Under the pieces are notes generated by a model. That model saw nothing but the letters and a program-made list of their open reading frames with translations. It searched no databases and was not told where the DNA came from. The position numbers were made by a program, and so were the translations under genes. A stretch of 64,000 nucleotides of DNA from Paulinella micropora (taxonomy: Eukaryota > Cercozoa > Imbricatea > Euglyphida), in contig BJOX01000278.1 in the NCBI GenBank assembly GCA_009731375.1, positions 170,863 through 234,862 on the forward strand, written 5' to 3'. Of the stretch, positions 1 through 10,685 are shown piece by piece (the first letter of the stretch is position 1; every line of letters begins with the position of its first letter).

Positions 1-177
1 AACGACATAAGCACTAATTATATCAATATTACGACCAGTTGCTGGTAAATCAACGACGAACCGGCCATTGTGAGTAGAAGCGGATTTTGATTCTGTTTTA
101 TCGCTTGAGGAGACGCGAAGGAGGAAATTTTTGCGGGTGCGCTTTTCGTCTTCAAGATTGGAGATAGTAAAAGACAT
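1..177 (-). CDS. 5' end of a probable minor capsid (penton-like) protein, partial
   Basis: A start codon at 175-177 opens a frame that runs off the window edge (59 codons seen). The visible part contains NGRFVVDLP followed by NIDIISAYVV, which resembles the start of the candidate penton/minor capsid protein at 31724 (a polar leader, then a beta-strand-like region ending in a tyrosine-valine segment). It lies just downstream of the major capsid gene on the same strand, a usual position for a minor capsid gene in PLVs. The product assignment is an inference from this weak resemblance and from position. The gene is preceded by an AT-rich spacer with TATA-like sequence at 181-210. Confidence 0.45.
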   Translation of the reverse strand, partial: MSFTISNLEDEKRTRKNFLLRVSSSDKTESKSASTHNGRFVVDLPATGRNIDIISAYVV

Positions 178-219
178 TGGTATATTATAAATTATATATT
201 ATTCTAATTTTTAATTTTT

Positions 220-1644
220 TTATTGTTTTACGACACAACGAGACGGATAGATAGACGCCACTTTGACGTATTTCAACCAAGCGGTGATGGCGCGATCTGC
301 GTTATAATCGGCCGCATAACGAAGAGTGACTTCCGCAGTTCGTGAGTTATTAACCGCCAGACCAGACGCTCCAATGTGTGGAGATTGGTTGAGTGTCTGG
401 ATGATGGTAGCAAATCATGAGTTGGATGTAAGTCCTGTTTTATCTGAAGTAGAATACCACTTGCGGAAATTTTCAAGAGAAACAGATGAAGACATGTAAG
501 CATCGCGAATACCCATAGTCGCTTGAAGATTGTTAATATACAATTCGGCACATCCTCGTTGAACTGCCGCCAGAGTATCGGTGCTTCCTCCGATTTCCAT
601 CTTCTGTTGCGGAGCATACCAATCACCAATACGGCACTGATACTGCTTATAAGGCATTTGAGCAGTTCCAAGGTTATCAATATTAGCATTGTCAGCGAGC
701 ACGTTTTGAGTAACGATATACAAGCACTGAGCACGAGCAACTGCCTTATTTACTTGAAGATTAAAATCATCGGAGGTGCCCGGATTCGCCTTTTGGTTGT
801 AATATGTTTCATAAGTGTATGGAAGCCCATCCTTGCTTCCCATCTGTTCAAGAATATTTCTCTGGACGGCGGGAGCAAGAGAGAATGTCTCCAACATAAC
901 CACTGGATTTGATATGGTGAAAGTCAAAGCGGAACCATTAAAACCAGCAGGAATAGAAGAAGTTTCCCCATCATCACTTCCAATAATAGTCAATGCTTCC
1001 TGAGGCGGAGCAAATGTCAAGCGAAGTCTCATACCACTAACCAAAGAGGGAGGAATGAGAGTTTCTTCATTAAACACTCCTGAAAAGTAATGAAGAGGAA
1101 TACAAACTTTCAAGTATTGGCCAGTCGCAACGGCCGTGGGAGTATTAACCGCAAAATCAACGACTGAATTGTCGGTAATATTCGTATTAACTTCAACATT
1201 TTCTCGTTGTCCCGCCATCTGCGCCTGTCGGCGATAATCAAAAGGATAATGCCACGGGAGAGTATTTCGCACCAGTTTATTCAAATCTTCAATTCGTTCA
1301 AGTTCGCTTCCATCCTTACTTTCCAACAAAGATCGTTCAAAAATAGCGGTTGCTGGCGTGTTTTGAAAGCCAATCGCACAATCGTTTGTCCCAGTGGTAA
1401 CCAACCCGTCGGCCTTGATATCAAACGACAAGTAGCAATTCTTTCCGTAAACGAAATCAGTGCTTGCCTGTAATGTAAAAATCATTTCAGTCCCCGACGA
1501 ACTGCTAAAAGTCTGCTGATCGGAGAAGTTCTTCTTAAAGATGCTCCCCTGCTCAGTGAGTGCTAGATTTGCTGGCAACTCATACTTGAGGTTGTTGAGG
1601 GACATCAACTCCTCGGTGATCTTCATGTCTTTGGTTTCACTCAT
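220..1644 (-). pseudogene. Major capsid protein (double jelly-roll type), in-frame TGA
   Basis: The frame encodes 474 codons and reads from MSETKDMKITEELMSLNN. Its polar leader, long beta-rich body, many N/T/S residues and position beside a packaging ATPase and a penton-like gene fit a PLV/virophage major capsid protein. The reading frame is interrupted by TGA at 415-417 but continues in the same frame for 65 more codons (NQSPHIGASGLAVNN, then RYAADYNADRAITAW) to a TAA at 220-222, next to an AT-rich intergenic spacer. The continuation looks like genuine capsid C-terminus, so the TGA is a nonsense mutation (tryptophan would be one substitution away) or a sequence error. It is not closely similar to the capsid protein at 32622, so the two viruses have different capsid lineages. 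Confidence 0.75.
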
Positions 1645-1706
1645 GGTGGAAATACGTTTGCTTATATTATTGTTGAAAAAAATAATTATTCTAAAAACTA
1701 ATCAAT

Positions 1707-2111
1707 TTATTCATCTGGCAAAAACACTTTTTTTATTTTTCTTACATCCCCTTGTATTGATGTCAAAGCACCATCGCGTGCTTCTCTGCTATCAAGTTGA
1801 TACTCTCTAGATGTAGCATTCTTCACTGCCTTTTGTAAAAATTTCAAACTAGACACGGCAGTATCCAAATCAACAGCATCCGATGTTCTTTTATCGCTAA
1901 TATCGGGCAACAGATTTTGTAAATTATACGTTGAAATTGGATACAAATTTGAATACTCTGTAAGATCTTGATTTACAAGAGGAGCGCCTTTGTCAGACCA
2001 TAATTCAAAATGATTTAGCATCATACCATCACTCACTGGCCTGTTCGCTTCATTGAGATTATTAATAAACCCGCCAGACAATTTATTAGAGGCACGCGTG
2101 TTTTTAATCAT
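1707..2111 (-). CDS. Hypothetical viral protein, 134 aa
   Basis: I do not recognise this protein. It is 134 residues, polar, without signal peptide or membrane segment. The C-terminal third, after KFLQKAVKNATSREY, is charged and ends with VRKIKKVFLPDE. It lies between the capsid gene and another small gene on the same strand, with short AT-rich spacers on both sides (62 bp to the capsid start). The setting inside the structural block suggests a virion or assembly protein, but nothing in the sequence proves it. Confidence 0.6.
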   Translation of the reverse strand: MIKNTRASNKLSGGFINNLNEANRPVSDGMMLNHFELWSDKGAPLVNQDLTEYSNLYPISTYNLQNLLPDISDKRTSDAVDLDTAVSSLKFLQKAVKNATSREYQLDSREARDGALTSIQGDVRKIKKVFLPDE

Positions 2112-2144
2112 TATATATTTTATACATATAAAATATATTGTTAA

Positions 2145-2624
2145 TTATCCTATTTTGTTTTCCTTCATAAAATTAATTAAATGTACAAGGTCTTGGTAAG
2201 CTTGAGAATTGATTGTTTGCTTATCAAGTTCTTCAAACTCCACGTCTGTTAGTCCTTCTGATTGTGGTTCCACTGGTGGTGCGGCGGGAGTTGTTTCTAC
2301 TGGTAAAGCATTTGGAGGTGGTGCCGTGTTTGATACTGGATTCGGCTATAAATCGGGTGTTTTTCTGTTTAACGAAAGGTCGGCAGATTTAGATGAAGTA
2401 GTTTCTATCGGCGAGACATCGGCTGGGGCTTGTATTTTCTTTTTTCGTGGCGCTCTTGGTTTAAGTTGTGCGGGAATTTCTCCAGATTTAATCTTATCAC
2501 TGATTTGAATTATGGATGTATATTCTGGCGAGCCTTTCTTTGGACAAAACATTCCTTGAATCCCATTCTGTTGGCGATAGATAGATATCGCCTGTAGGTA
2601 TGGTGTGGTAAATAACTTGCTCAT
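2145..2624 (-). pseudogene. Hypothetical viral protein with in-frame TAG
   Basis: The start at 2624 gives a 92-residue protein ending at TAG 2346-2348. The same frame then stays open for 66 more codons to TAA at 2145-2147, 33 bp before the next gene start. The continuation is proline-rich (PNPVSNTAPPPNALPVETT) and then acidic/helical (DVEFEELDKQ). Because the extended frame fills the intergenic space exactly, I take 2145-2624 as the original 159-residue gene and the TAG as a later nonsense mutation. The N-terminal part has a basic stretch PRAPRKKK. Function unknown; it sits between the packaging ATPase and the capsid cluster. Confidence 0.6.
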
Positions 2625-2651
2625 TGCTATATATATGTAAGTTTTTTTTGT

Positions 2652-3559
2652 TTATTTTTTTAAGTGTAAAATAGTATCAAAATTTTTTCTAAATACTTGG
2701 CGTTTATCGGCAACCCTATTATTAATAAATAAAAACGAATAAGGGTCTGCTGTTGCGTGTCTAATCAACATATCCATTTCCTTATCGCTTAAATACTGGC
2801 TTTCGTGTTCCGTCTTTATTCGTTCAATCTCTGATCGCTTTACACCTGAAAATATAGCAATATAATGGGCATTTATTCTCACGTTTCGCGGGATTTGCAT
2901 GTATGATTGAGTAGTAATCCAAACGGATACCTTCGCGTGTGTGGAGGCAAAGGCTATTTCTTGTAAAACTTCGTGTTTAAGAAATTTACGAGATTGAGCA
3001 ACATCATCACATATTATCAATATCTTTGGTGCTTTTTCATATCCCTTCGCTNNNNNNNNNNTCTTTGGCGCTTTTCATATCCCTTCGCTTCTATCTTGCT
3101 TTTTTGTTCGTCCAAGATTTTTCGTAATAGTTCTGGCCTATCTTCTCGTATAATATGATCGTCTTTCAACTTCAAAATGTCTGTGAGCATCTTAGAGGGA
3201 GATAAACAAAACATATAAATTTCGTCCCACCAACCTTTAAGCATGTGCTTATTGCCTAATAGATTAGCAACCATAACCGACTTGCCACTCCCAGTCGCCC
3301 CGCATATAATAAACAACCCCATTCCGGGGAGAATATTACCCTTTTGTATCGGCTTCTCTTTAACACTATCACGTTCGGAGTCAATTGCTTCAATTTGTAA
3401 GCCCTTCTTAAATTTTTGTTCTTTTTTTGGTAATTCAGTTATAATCGGTCGGCTGACTTGAAACTCGTGTTCATGTAATTGTTCAATTTTGCTTCCTTCT
3501 AGCGCCGTTCGTAAGAGTGTTTTTCTTGGTAATCTATTCGGTCTGAGTCCGCGCTTCAT
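2652..3559 (-). CDS. FtsK/HerA-type DNA packaging ATPase
   Basis: This is a P-loop ATPase of the A32/FtsK-HerA packaging group. The Walker A motif GATGSGKS is at about residue 87 and the Walker B motif ILIICDDVA at about residue 170. A polar sensor-like segment WITTQSY follows. Such ATPases pump viral DNA into preformed capsids and are a core gene of PLVs, virophages and adintoviruses. A 10-base gap (3052-3061) splits the frame; the 29 bases before it (3023-3051) are repeated almost exactly after it (3062-3089), so the gap is an unmerged assembly overlap and the real gene is probably intact at about 290 residues. It begins just after the end of the phospholipase-like gene. Confidence 0.8.
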
Positions 3560-3568
3560 TTGTTATAT

Positions 3569-6300
3569 CTAAGCGTTGATAAAATAGTTTTGATTATGTC
3601 TGTAATTATCGTATTCAACACCCCACGGCATAGGAGGATGAGCATAATTGTGGAAGAATGGAGAATACGGGCTTCCAAAAGAATAGTCAGAGGGCGGATT
3701 AATTAGCGGTTTAAAATCTTTCTTCTCCGCCCTTGTTTGTATCTGCGGTGGAATTTCCGATTTGAAGTTTTTAACCAGCCTAGATCTAACGGACGGCATG
3801 CGGACTTTGTCAGAGGCTCGCTTATTCATAACCGCCCTGTTATAGCGGTTCATAATCATATTGTTGTTAGTGTTGCCAAATTGAGTATTGTCATAAAGTT
3901 CATACATTGGCGCATCTAGCACGCGATCCTGCCGTTCCTTATTTCCTTTAAGCAGTATGTTGTTTTTATTAGTGCCGATACCTCCATTCTGGTCAGATGG
4001 TGTAATGAAGCGAAACAGATTTGATAGTTCCTTCTTTTGTTCTGCGGGCGATTTCCCCATAAGTTTATCTACAAAATCATCAATGGATCGCATAGAATCA
4101 ACGAGTGCCTGATTTGGTGTCGTGGAAGGATCTGGGTCTGGATTTTCTTTATACTCTTTCAGTGTAGCATCATCGACTATGGCTTTTTTCTCGCAAAATG
4201 GCAATCCCGCCTTAGTTCCGCTTTTATACAATCCTGTTTGGACTACATCATCTGCGGGTGCTTTTACATCTGCGGGTTCTTCCTCATCTTCTTCTTGGGG
4301 TGGGGCAGGGACAAGTCCTTTACTATTATCTTGTGCTGGCTTTAACTTTGGCTCTGGTATCTCTGGCTCTGGTATCTCTGGCTCTGGTATCTTTTGCTCT
4401 GGTGGAGACTCTGGCATCTTTTGCTCTGGCGGTGGTAATTGTATTTTTTTCACTAATGGTAGCGCGGTTTTTTTCATTTCGTTAAAGAGAGTTTTTCCTG
4501 TTTTCGCATCATTAGATGAATAAGCACGTATCGCTTTATTGTACAAGTCTCTAACTTTACCAATTTCTCCTTCATCTTTTATTTCGGTTTTGTATTTATT
4601 ATACTCTGATTTTAACTCTGTAATACCCTGTCTTGCTATTTTTCTCTCTTTTGGATCATCAATTGTCGCAATCTTTTTTGCTACAAGATACTCTCTAAAT
4701 TGTTTCTTTTGCTCTATTGTAAGTTTAGATTTATGGTCATCCTTGATTACATTAAGTAATGTGTCTCGTAGAGTATTTAGTTGTGGCATTTTTATACCAG
4801 TGCTTCTGGTCGCATGCGATTCAATAGCCTTAATACTTTTTCCTTTCCATTCATCAGGTTTTATTTTTGCTTTGGTTGAAGCCTCATTAATAACTTGAAT
4901 GTATTGTCCTTTTATTTTCTGAGCAGTTTGTTCGTCTAACCCTTCAAGTATTGAGTCAATAGCACCCACCATGTGCTTTCGTGCTTGTTGGTCGTATTTA
5001 ATTTCGGCTGGAGTGGTCATTTTTCCCGATGTTATATTAATATTATTATTATTATTTTCGTTTTTTATTGTTTCCGACGGACTAGACGATATGGTTAAAC
5101 TGGGCGATGCTAATGGTTTAAGCGAACTAGACGACGCGGGTTTGGATGCGGATGCGGATGCAGGTACGGATGTGGTTAAACTGGGAGATGGTGATGGTTT
5201 AGGCAAGGTCGGTGATGGTATTGATTTGGGCGGTGGCGATAATGTTTGAAGTTGTGTAGGGTTTGCGATTATCTTTTCACTCGCGGAATAAGAGTTGGTA
5301 ATATTTTTGAGAATATTATCAATTTGGAGGGGTTCATCTTTTTCGTTGGATACTTGTATTAATTCGTTATTTTCCTGTTCAACTTCAATATTTGAGGCTT
5401 TTGACAAGTCTTCATTTTTTATCAATTTCGGATAATATGTAGAACTTACTTTGGTGGCATATTCGTGCCAATCTCCAAAGAAATCTTTGTAATCCATTTC
5501 AGCCTTTTGTTTAGCAATATTTGCTTTAATGACAAAATCACCATTATCATCAAAATAACCAACGTCTGCTAAATATTTATCATACTTAACCATGAGCGCA
5601 TCAACCATTGTTTTTACTTTTTTGTATTTTTTGGGATTGTCATACATGGTATATGCCATTTCAAAAGGCGCCGTGAAAGCACGTTTCCCTTGAATAGCAT
5701 AAGCAAATATCGCATATTTTACGTTTGATTTTAATTCTCTCCATACGCGATTTATGTGGTTCGTGCTTGCGCCACCCACCATCCGCCGTGTCGTTGTTCC
5801 ACCAAAAACAAATGGAAGTTTTGTGGCCATATATTTGAGAACTTCTGTGGACGTTTTCCATTCTCGCATCATTAATGCTATTTCTCCCATCAACGAGTGG
5901 TCTTTGTTTAAAGGCCGCCGAATAACCTTATTTAACTTAAGCATTTCCCATATAAATTTTGCCATAGCCTGACTACCTATAACCATTTCGCTTAGTATTG
6001 CGTGAGGAGCATTATGATTGTTTCTTGCTTTATCTACATTTGCTATGTACATTAAATCCGCTTGATGTCTGACTATCTCGTCTGACGACATATACATAAG
6101 ATCATGCCTAACTGCTTCATAATCAATTCTATTTACTGGTAAATGAAACGATTTAGTGCCCATTCTGCCATTATAACTTAGCGCGAAACGATCTCTCATA
6201 TTCGTCCCTTTGCAGTTGAAATTGTAGCCCGGAATGTGCCATTCTTCTTCTTTATACGCTTCATACGGATTAACATCTGCGATTTTTTTTGTTTAGACAT
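3569..6300 (-). CDS. Large virion-type protein with N-terminal phospholipase A2-like domain
   Basis: The best start is ATG at 6298-6300; one missing A in the A8 run near 6285 shifts the frame, after which about 900 residues are open. The N-terminal ~70 residues include HIPGYNFNCKG, YNGRMG and then VNRIDYEAVRHDLMY, which matches the parvovirus-type phospholipase A2 layout: a glycine-rich calcium-loop-like segment, then a His-Asp catalytic pair. In parvoviruses and adintoviruses this domain breaches the endosomal membrane during entry; a similar role here is inference. The rest is a helical region, then long Pro/Ser-rich repeats (about 4330-5260 on the minus strand), a helical acidic part and a C-terminus rich in N, Y and P. 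It overlaps no neighbour and shares an AT-rich divergent promoter region with the small gene at 6348. Confidence 0.7.
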
Positions 6301-6347
6301 TTTATCCGCAGTATAATATAAATCTTATATTATACGTAATATATAAC
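6301..6347. promoter_or_regulatory. Divergent AT-rich promoter region
   Basis: The 47 bases between the starts of the leftward PLA2-like gene and the rightward small gene contain repeated TATA-like words (ATATAAATCTTATATTATA, then AATATATAAC directly before the ATG). Similar T-run/TATA sequence stands before most genes of the other PLV in the window, so it is a likely viral promoter element. Start points of transcription cannot be seen. Confidence 0.4.
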
Positions 6348-6575
6348 ATGGATGATAATAAAAAAGAAAAAAGCAAAGACGAGCAACAACTTGAAGAGTT
6401 GGAAAGGCTAGGGAAGGAAATTGACCAAATTCGCATCACTCAGAACTTAGTGAATAGAAACCCCAACATTTTTAGAAAACCTGAAAATATCCTTTACCGC
6501 TTACCGCTATCAGATAAGCAACGAGAAGCAATTTATAATAATATAATTAAAGAAGAGGGAAAAAGCGGGAGTTAA
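6348..6575 (+). CDS. Small charged viral protein, 75 aa
   Basis: A 75-residue, highly charged protein, starting with MDDNKKEKSKDEQQLEELER, probably helical in its first half, then a more mixed segment with NPNIFRKPENILYRLPLS. No known family recognised. It is one of only two plus-strand genes in this fragment and is followed 4 bp later by the cysteine-rich gene, so the two are probably co-transcribed. The AT-rich start region matches other viral promoters in the window. Confidence 0.6.
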   Translation: MDDNKKEKSKDEQQLEELERLGKEIDQIRITQNLVNRNPNIFRKPENILYRLPLSDKQREAIYNNIIKEEGKSGS

Positions 6576-6579
6576 ATAT

Positions 6580-6837
6580 ATGTTATTAATATTATTATTT
6601 GTGTTATCTAGATTTGCTATGTCGCGGACTGCCTGCGACTTTTACTCGCGATACTCAGAAAAAAAGAATGAATCGTGTGCTTATTGTATAAAGCAAGGGG
6701 TAGATACTGGGTTTAAGTGTGTTTTCATAAATAACGGAAATAATATGTGTCGTAGTTTTGATGAGGCACTGCCTTTGATGTGCGCGGGTGATAATAGATG
6801 GTATATGACACATATATATGAATGTGGTAATTTGTGA
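6580..6837 (+). CDS. Small secreted cysteine-rich protein
   Basis: The 85-residue product starts with a hydrophobic signal-peptide-like stretch (MLLILLFVLSRFAM) followed by a domain with eight cysteines: TACDFYS, SCAYC, FKCVF, NMC, PLMC and YEC. A homolog with the same pattern (TACDFYS, WCIQKG, FKCVY, SFDEA) lies at 27105-27368 in the complete PLV. In both viruses it is convergent with the two-helix membrane protein gene and ends within a few bases of it. The layout looks like a small disulfide-stabilised extracellular or lumenal domain of plexin-repeat type; that family link is tentative. Function unknown. Confidence 0.7.
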   Translation: MLLILLFVLSRFAMSRTACDFYSRYSEKKNESCAYCIKQGVDTGFKCVFINNGNNMCRSFDEALPLMCAGDNRWYMTHIYECGNL

Positions 6838-6838
6838 T

Positions 6839-7090
6839 TTACTTCTTACTACCCCCAGAACTTGGAGAGGGTAAAACGATACCTACCATCAACGAAATGA
6901 GCCCCACATACACATTAGTTTGATTACAATCAAGATTATGATTAGAAAGTTTTACGATCGCTAATGCGATTATTGCTATTATGATCGCCATTTGAAATAA
7001 GTATTTAATTAATCTGCTATCCGTTTTTTTTGTCATACAACAGCAGTCCCAACTATCGGTGTATTCATGCTCCTGCTTCCGTTCCTCATT
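6839..7090 (-). CDS. Two-helix membrane protein, 5' end lost in gap
   Basis: The visible 3' part encodes an acidic/basic N-terminal segment (EYTDSWDCCCMTKK), a membrane helix (YLFQMAIIIAIIALAIVKL) and a second hydrophobic segment (YVGLISLMVGIVL), ending in SGGSKK. It is clearly homologous to the complete 112-residue protein at 26778-27116. The 5' end falls in the 405-base gap, so the open frame that appears to fuse it with the fibre gene is an artefact of the Ns. In both PLVs the gene directly follows the fibre, suggesting a virion or host-membrane role linked to it. Confidence 0.7.
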   Translation of the reverse strand, partial: NEERKQEHEYTDSWDCCCMTKKTDSRLIKYLFQMAIIIAIIALAIVKLSNHNLDCNQTNVYVGLISLMVGIVLPSPSSGGSKK

Positions 7091-7495
7091 NNNNNNNNNN
7101 NNNNNNNNNNNNNNNNNNNNNNNNNNNNNNNNNNNNNNNNNNNNNNNNNNNNNNNNNNNNNNNNNNNNNNNNNNNNNNNNNNNNNNNNNNNNNNNNNNNN
7201 NNNNNNNNNNNNNNNNNNNNNNNNNNNNNNNNNNNNNNNNNNNNNNNNNNNNNNNNNNNNNNNNNNNNNNNNNNNNNNNNNNNNNNNNNNNNNNNNNNNN
7301 NNNNNNNNNNNNNNNNNNNNNNNNNNNNNNNNNNNNNNNNNNNNNNNNNNNNNNNNNNNNNNNNNNNNNNNNNNNNNNNNNNNNNNNNNNNNNNNNNNNN
7401 NNNNNNNNNNNNNNNNNNNNNNNNNNNNNNNNNNNNNNNNNNNNNNNNNNNNNNNNNNNNNNNNNNNNNNNNNNNNNNNNNNNNNNNNNNNNNNN
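7091..7495. other. Assembly gap (405 N)
   Basis: No sequence is available. By comparison with 26420-26790 it should hold the end of the fibre's S74 chaperone domain and the start of the membrane protein gene. Confidence 0.95.
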
Positions 7496-9285
7496 AAAAC
7501 CGCCAAAATCTAGCATATCCATTTCTGTTAGTATTTCTTCTAATTCCTGTGCTATTAAGCCAGTCCTACATTTCTTGTTGTCATCAATCATACGATAGCA
7601 TACTGGATTTAACTTATTAATAAAATCTAAGCCTAAACATTCCTTTATATCTTCTTTTTTTCTCCTGTCTGAATATTGAATTGGATTAGACAATACCCAT
7701 AACTGCCCATCGCTTGCTCTTAATGACATTAAAGCAGTATTTGAATTATTCTCCCATATGAACCCACTCGTTGAAGAATCATTCACTCTAAATCTAATAG
7801 CATAAGAAGTTAATCCTCCTCCTTCTCCTGCTGGCGCTGTTCCTCCACTTAATGATTTATTATTCCCAGACTGAGACATATAAATCCCCCAGTTTGAATC
7901 AGTAGCATCCCATACAAATATTCCTCTCGCATTCGTCCCGTCTGTTTGTCCTTGAATTGCTATTTTTGCCCCATTAGTTGATGCTAATGCCGATGATAGC
8001 ACCCCAGAATATGTAATTCCCGCATTTGCCGTAATCAATCCTTTTGTCCATAAAGTCCCATTGAGTCCATTCAACGACATCAACAATTGCTCTGCTGAAT
8101 TCTCCCATACAAAACCCATCGTAGCATCATTAGCCACTCTAAAACGAAAAGCATATGAACTAAAATCATTTCCTAAAACAGCCAAACCATTTGCCAAACT
8201 TCTAGTGTTTCCACCTCCGCCAGATGCTGCATAAATTCCCCAACTCGTATTAGTGGTATTCCATAGAAATATTCCTTTTGCATTTGTTCCGTCTGTTATT
8301 CCCTGAACTCCTATTTTCGCTCCACTGGCATTCGTTGCTGATGTTAGTGTGCCAGTATATGTAATCCCCGCACTCGCAGTTATTAATCCTGCTGTGCTTA
8401 TATTCATCGCCTCAGACCATGTTATATTGCTTCCTGCTGTTATTCCTGATTTATAGTTAAAAGCAAGTTTGTTTGAGATTTTGTATATTTGAAAGTTTGA
8501 GCCAGAATTACTTGATTTCCAACTTCCACTTGAGTCATAATAAGCATCAAAACTTAAGCCTATGTTATCATGTGTCCAGTTCAATAATTGACAAGTTGGA
8601 TAAGCATCCGCCGTTGTTATTGCTTGTAAGTGTGCACCTCCAATATTTGAAGCCGTTCCATATAATTCTAAACCACCTGACGCCCCTGCGCCTTTCGTTG
8701 TATTACCTATGATTATTGGTTTGCCTGACGATGTTGTTATTTTGTCGCTCGCCGTTAATGTTGTTGTAGTCATACCAGCAGTTGCCGTTAATGTAGTTCC
8801 CGTTATTGTTCCACCATTTGTTATATTGTTTGAGTTCATATCCAAAGCACCATAAAACCGCATACCGCCAGCATTGTTAAAACGGACAATGTCAGACGAA
8901 GCACTTTTATTATCCAAAAGTTTTGAAATATAAAGTCCCGCCCCTTTTACATCAGATGCTACATTCGTAAATACATAACCTCGTTGGTTCGCGGTTCCAC
9001 TTGTAGCAGTATTTAGAGTAAATAAGAAATATTGATAATCACCTGATGTCTGTGAAAAGAATATATCTCCTCCATTTTGGTTTAATATCCTCGCCCCATT
9101 ATATGTTATATTTCCACCATTAGTGATAGTTTGATTATTAAAATCAGCATTGTTCGTTAAAGTTAGATATTTTATCGTAGTGCTTGTCCCGTTGAATGTT
9201 TTAATTCCAGTTATTGTTTGGTCTCCTGTTAGTTTTACATTTTGCCCGTCCAATGTGTCCGCATACCCTTTTGTCGCTCCGTCCG
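7496..9285 (-). pseudogene. Fibre-like protein with S74 chaperone domain, N-terminus missing
   Basis: About 595 codons read from the host junction at 9285 into the gap. The chain is beta-rich and low in charge, with repeated modules ending in AGITYTG/AGITYSG and NWGIYMS/SWGIYAA, typical of trimeric phage-like fibres. Near the gap the sequence SDRRKKEDIKE followed by TGLIAQELEEIL marks a peptidase S74 intramolecular chaperone, which helps fibre trimerisation and then cleaves itself off at the Ser of SD. The first ~165 codons (9285-8790) are almost identical in protein to 24990-25480 of the complete PLV, while the rest diverges. The true N-terminus is lost at the junction; the frame runs by chance in frame into host LRR sequence. 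Confidence 0.75.
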
Positions 9286-10334
9286 GGACCAGCCGGTCGG
9301 GCAGCCCCCTTAGCGACTGCAGGCTGACCGCCCTAAGCTCCAGCGACCGCAGCCCGGGCAAACTCGCCAGCGGGCCGAGCGAAGGCAGCTCGGCATTCAT
9401 GAGCACCAGCTACTCTAGCACGCAGCCCTGCCAGAGCCGCGCGTCTACGTCCAGCCAGGCATTGGACGGCCTCGCCGATTCCAGCTCCAGCTTGCGCAGC
9501 TTCATTTCCTTGATAAACACCAGCAGCTGCCCCAACTCCCACGGCGTAGAGGCCCGGTACAGCAAGGACAGTTCTTGGAGCCCGCGCAGGCGTCGCACGT
9601 GCACGAGCGCAATATAGCCAAAGGCCCTTGAGCGCGGCAGGTGCAGCGCGCGCAACTGTCGCAGGCCGCCCAGACAAACATCAGGGCGCCAGCCGTCGGG
9701 CGCCCAGAATTCGGTCAGATTCCGCGCGAGCGTCGCGAAGCGCAGGTACTCGGTTTGTGCAAAGAACGAGCCGGACAGGTCTAAACGGGTCAACGAGGGC
9801 AGGCGCGCAAGAAAGCACAGGTTGCCTATGCCGCGTCACCAGTGCAGCCGCAGGGTGTGCAAATGTCGCAGGGGCCCAAAAATAGTCAGCAAGGGCACGG
9901 AGCCCAGGTCACAGCAGTCTAGCGTCAGTTCCCGCAGCTGTGGTAGCGGCATGGCAGCTAGGCAAGCGGTGTGTTTCCAGCTGATAACGCACAGGCTCGT
10001 GGTGCAGGGGAAGTGGCGCGCACTCGGCGGGTGACGAGGGCCCCGACAGTACCTGGTTGACTGTTACTCGGCCGAGCGTGCTGCCGTGTAGTGCTAACGA
10101 CCGCCGCCCCGCGGCGGTCGGGAAGCACGGCAGGTCGAGCCGCGCGGGCCAGCGCAGGAGGTTGTGCCCCCACAGGCCCGTGCTGGACACGCCAAGCAGC
10201 GCAAACAAATGTCGGTGCTCCAGGAAGCTGAGCACAACCACGACCAGGTCGTGCGGCAGTGGCATGGCGTCGTCGCGACAGGGGCGTGGCCGCTTTTTCT
10301 TCTTCATACACTTTTGGCGCGCACACAAGAACAC
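9286..10334 (-). pseudogene. Host F-box / leucine-rich-repeat gene, broken
   Basis: The 5' part encodes MPLPHDLVVVVLSFLEHR, an F-box-like motif, preceded by a basic leader. Further on come leucine-rich repeats (LRELTLDCCDL, LPSLTRLDLSG, LRQLRALHLPRS, LRGLQELSLLY, LRSLELRAVSLQSL). F-box/LRR proteins recruit substrates to SCF ubiquitin ligases. The reading frame changes more than once between 9910 and 10060 and near 9410, and a TGA stands in frame at 9836-9838, inside a repeat. The gene is cut at 9286 where viral DNA begins. GC content is far above the neighbouring viral DNA. It may be a pseudogene, or partly a victim of sequence errors. Confidence 0.55.
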
Positions 10335-10382
10335 GAAAGAAAACCTTTGCCTTTCCCCGGCTCCAAGCGCTTGCTAAGTCCT

Positions 10383-10526
<144 letters not shown>

Positions 10527-10685
10527 GTATTCATTTGCTTTTTTCTCTTTCCTTTTGTTTTCCTTTTTTCCCCCTCTCCCCATTTCTCTACTTTTTTTTG
10601 TCTGGTTCCCTTTTTTATAAAAAATTGTCTGGACTTGAGCAAAAGACGAGGGCGGAAAAGCAGGGGAAGGAGTTTTTTTTTGCCA

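Larger units (their letters stand above)
1..9285. mobile_element. Truncated polinton-like virus fragment (left)
   Basis: This AT-rich tract holds a major capsid protein, packaging ATPase, phospholipase-A2-like protein, fibre and membrane protein, nearly all on the minus strand. It continues beyond the window start and stops sharply at about 9285, in the middle of the fibre gene, where GC-rich host sequence begins. No terminal inverted repeat is visible at this edge, so it is a truncated or rearranged integration. The fibre, the two-helix membrane protein and the cysteine-rich secreted protein occur in the same order and relative orientation in the complete element at 20089-51148, so the two viruses are related. 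The ATPases and other genes differ clearly. Confidence 0.85.

Noticed and set aside
7030-7620. ORFs spanning the 405-N gap, including an apparent fibre-membrane protein fusion.
   Set aside because: The frame through N is meaningless, and the complete PLV encodes the two proteins separately at 23431-26755 and 26778-27116.
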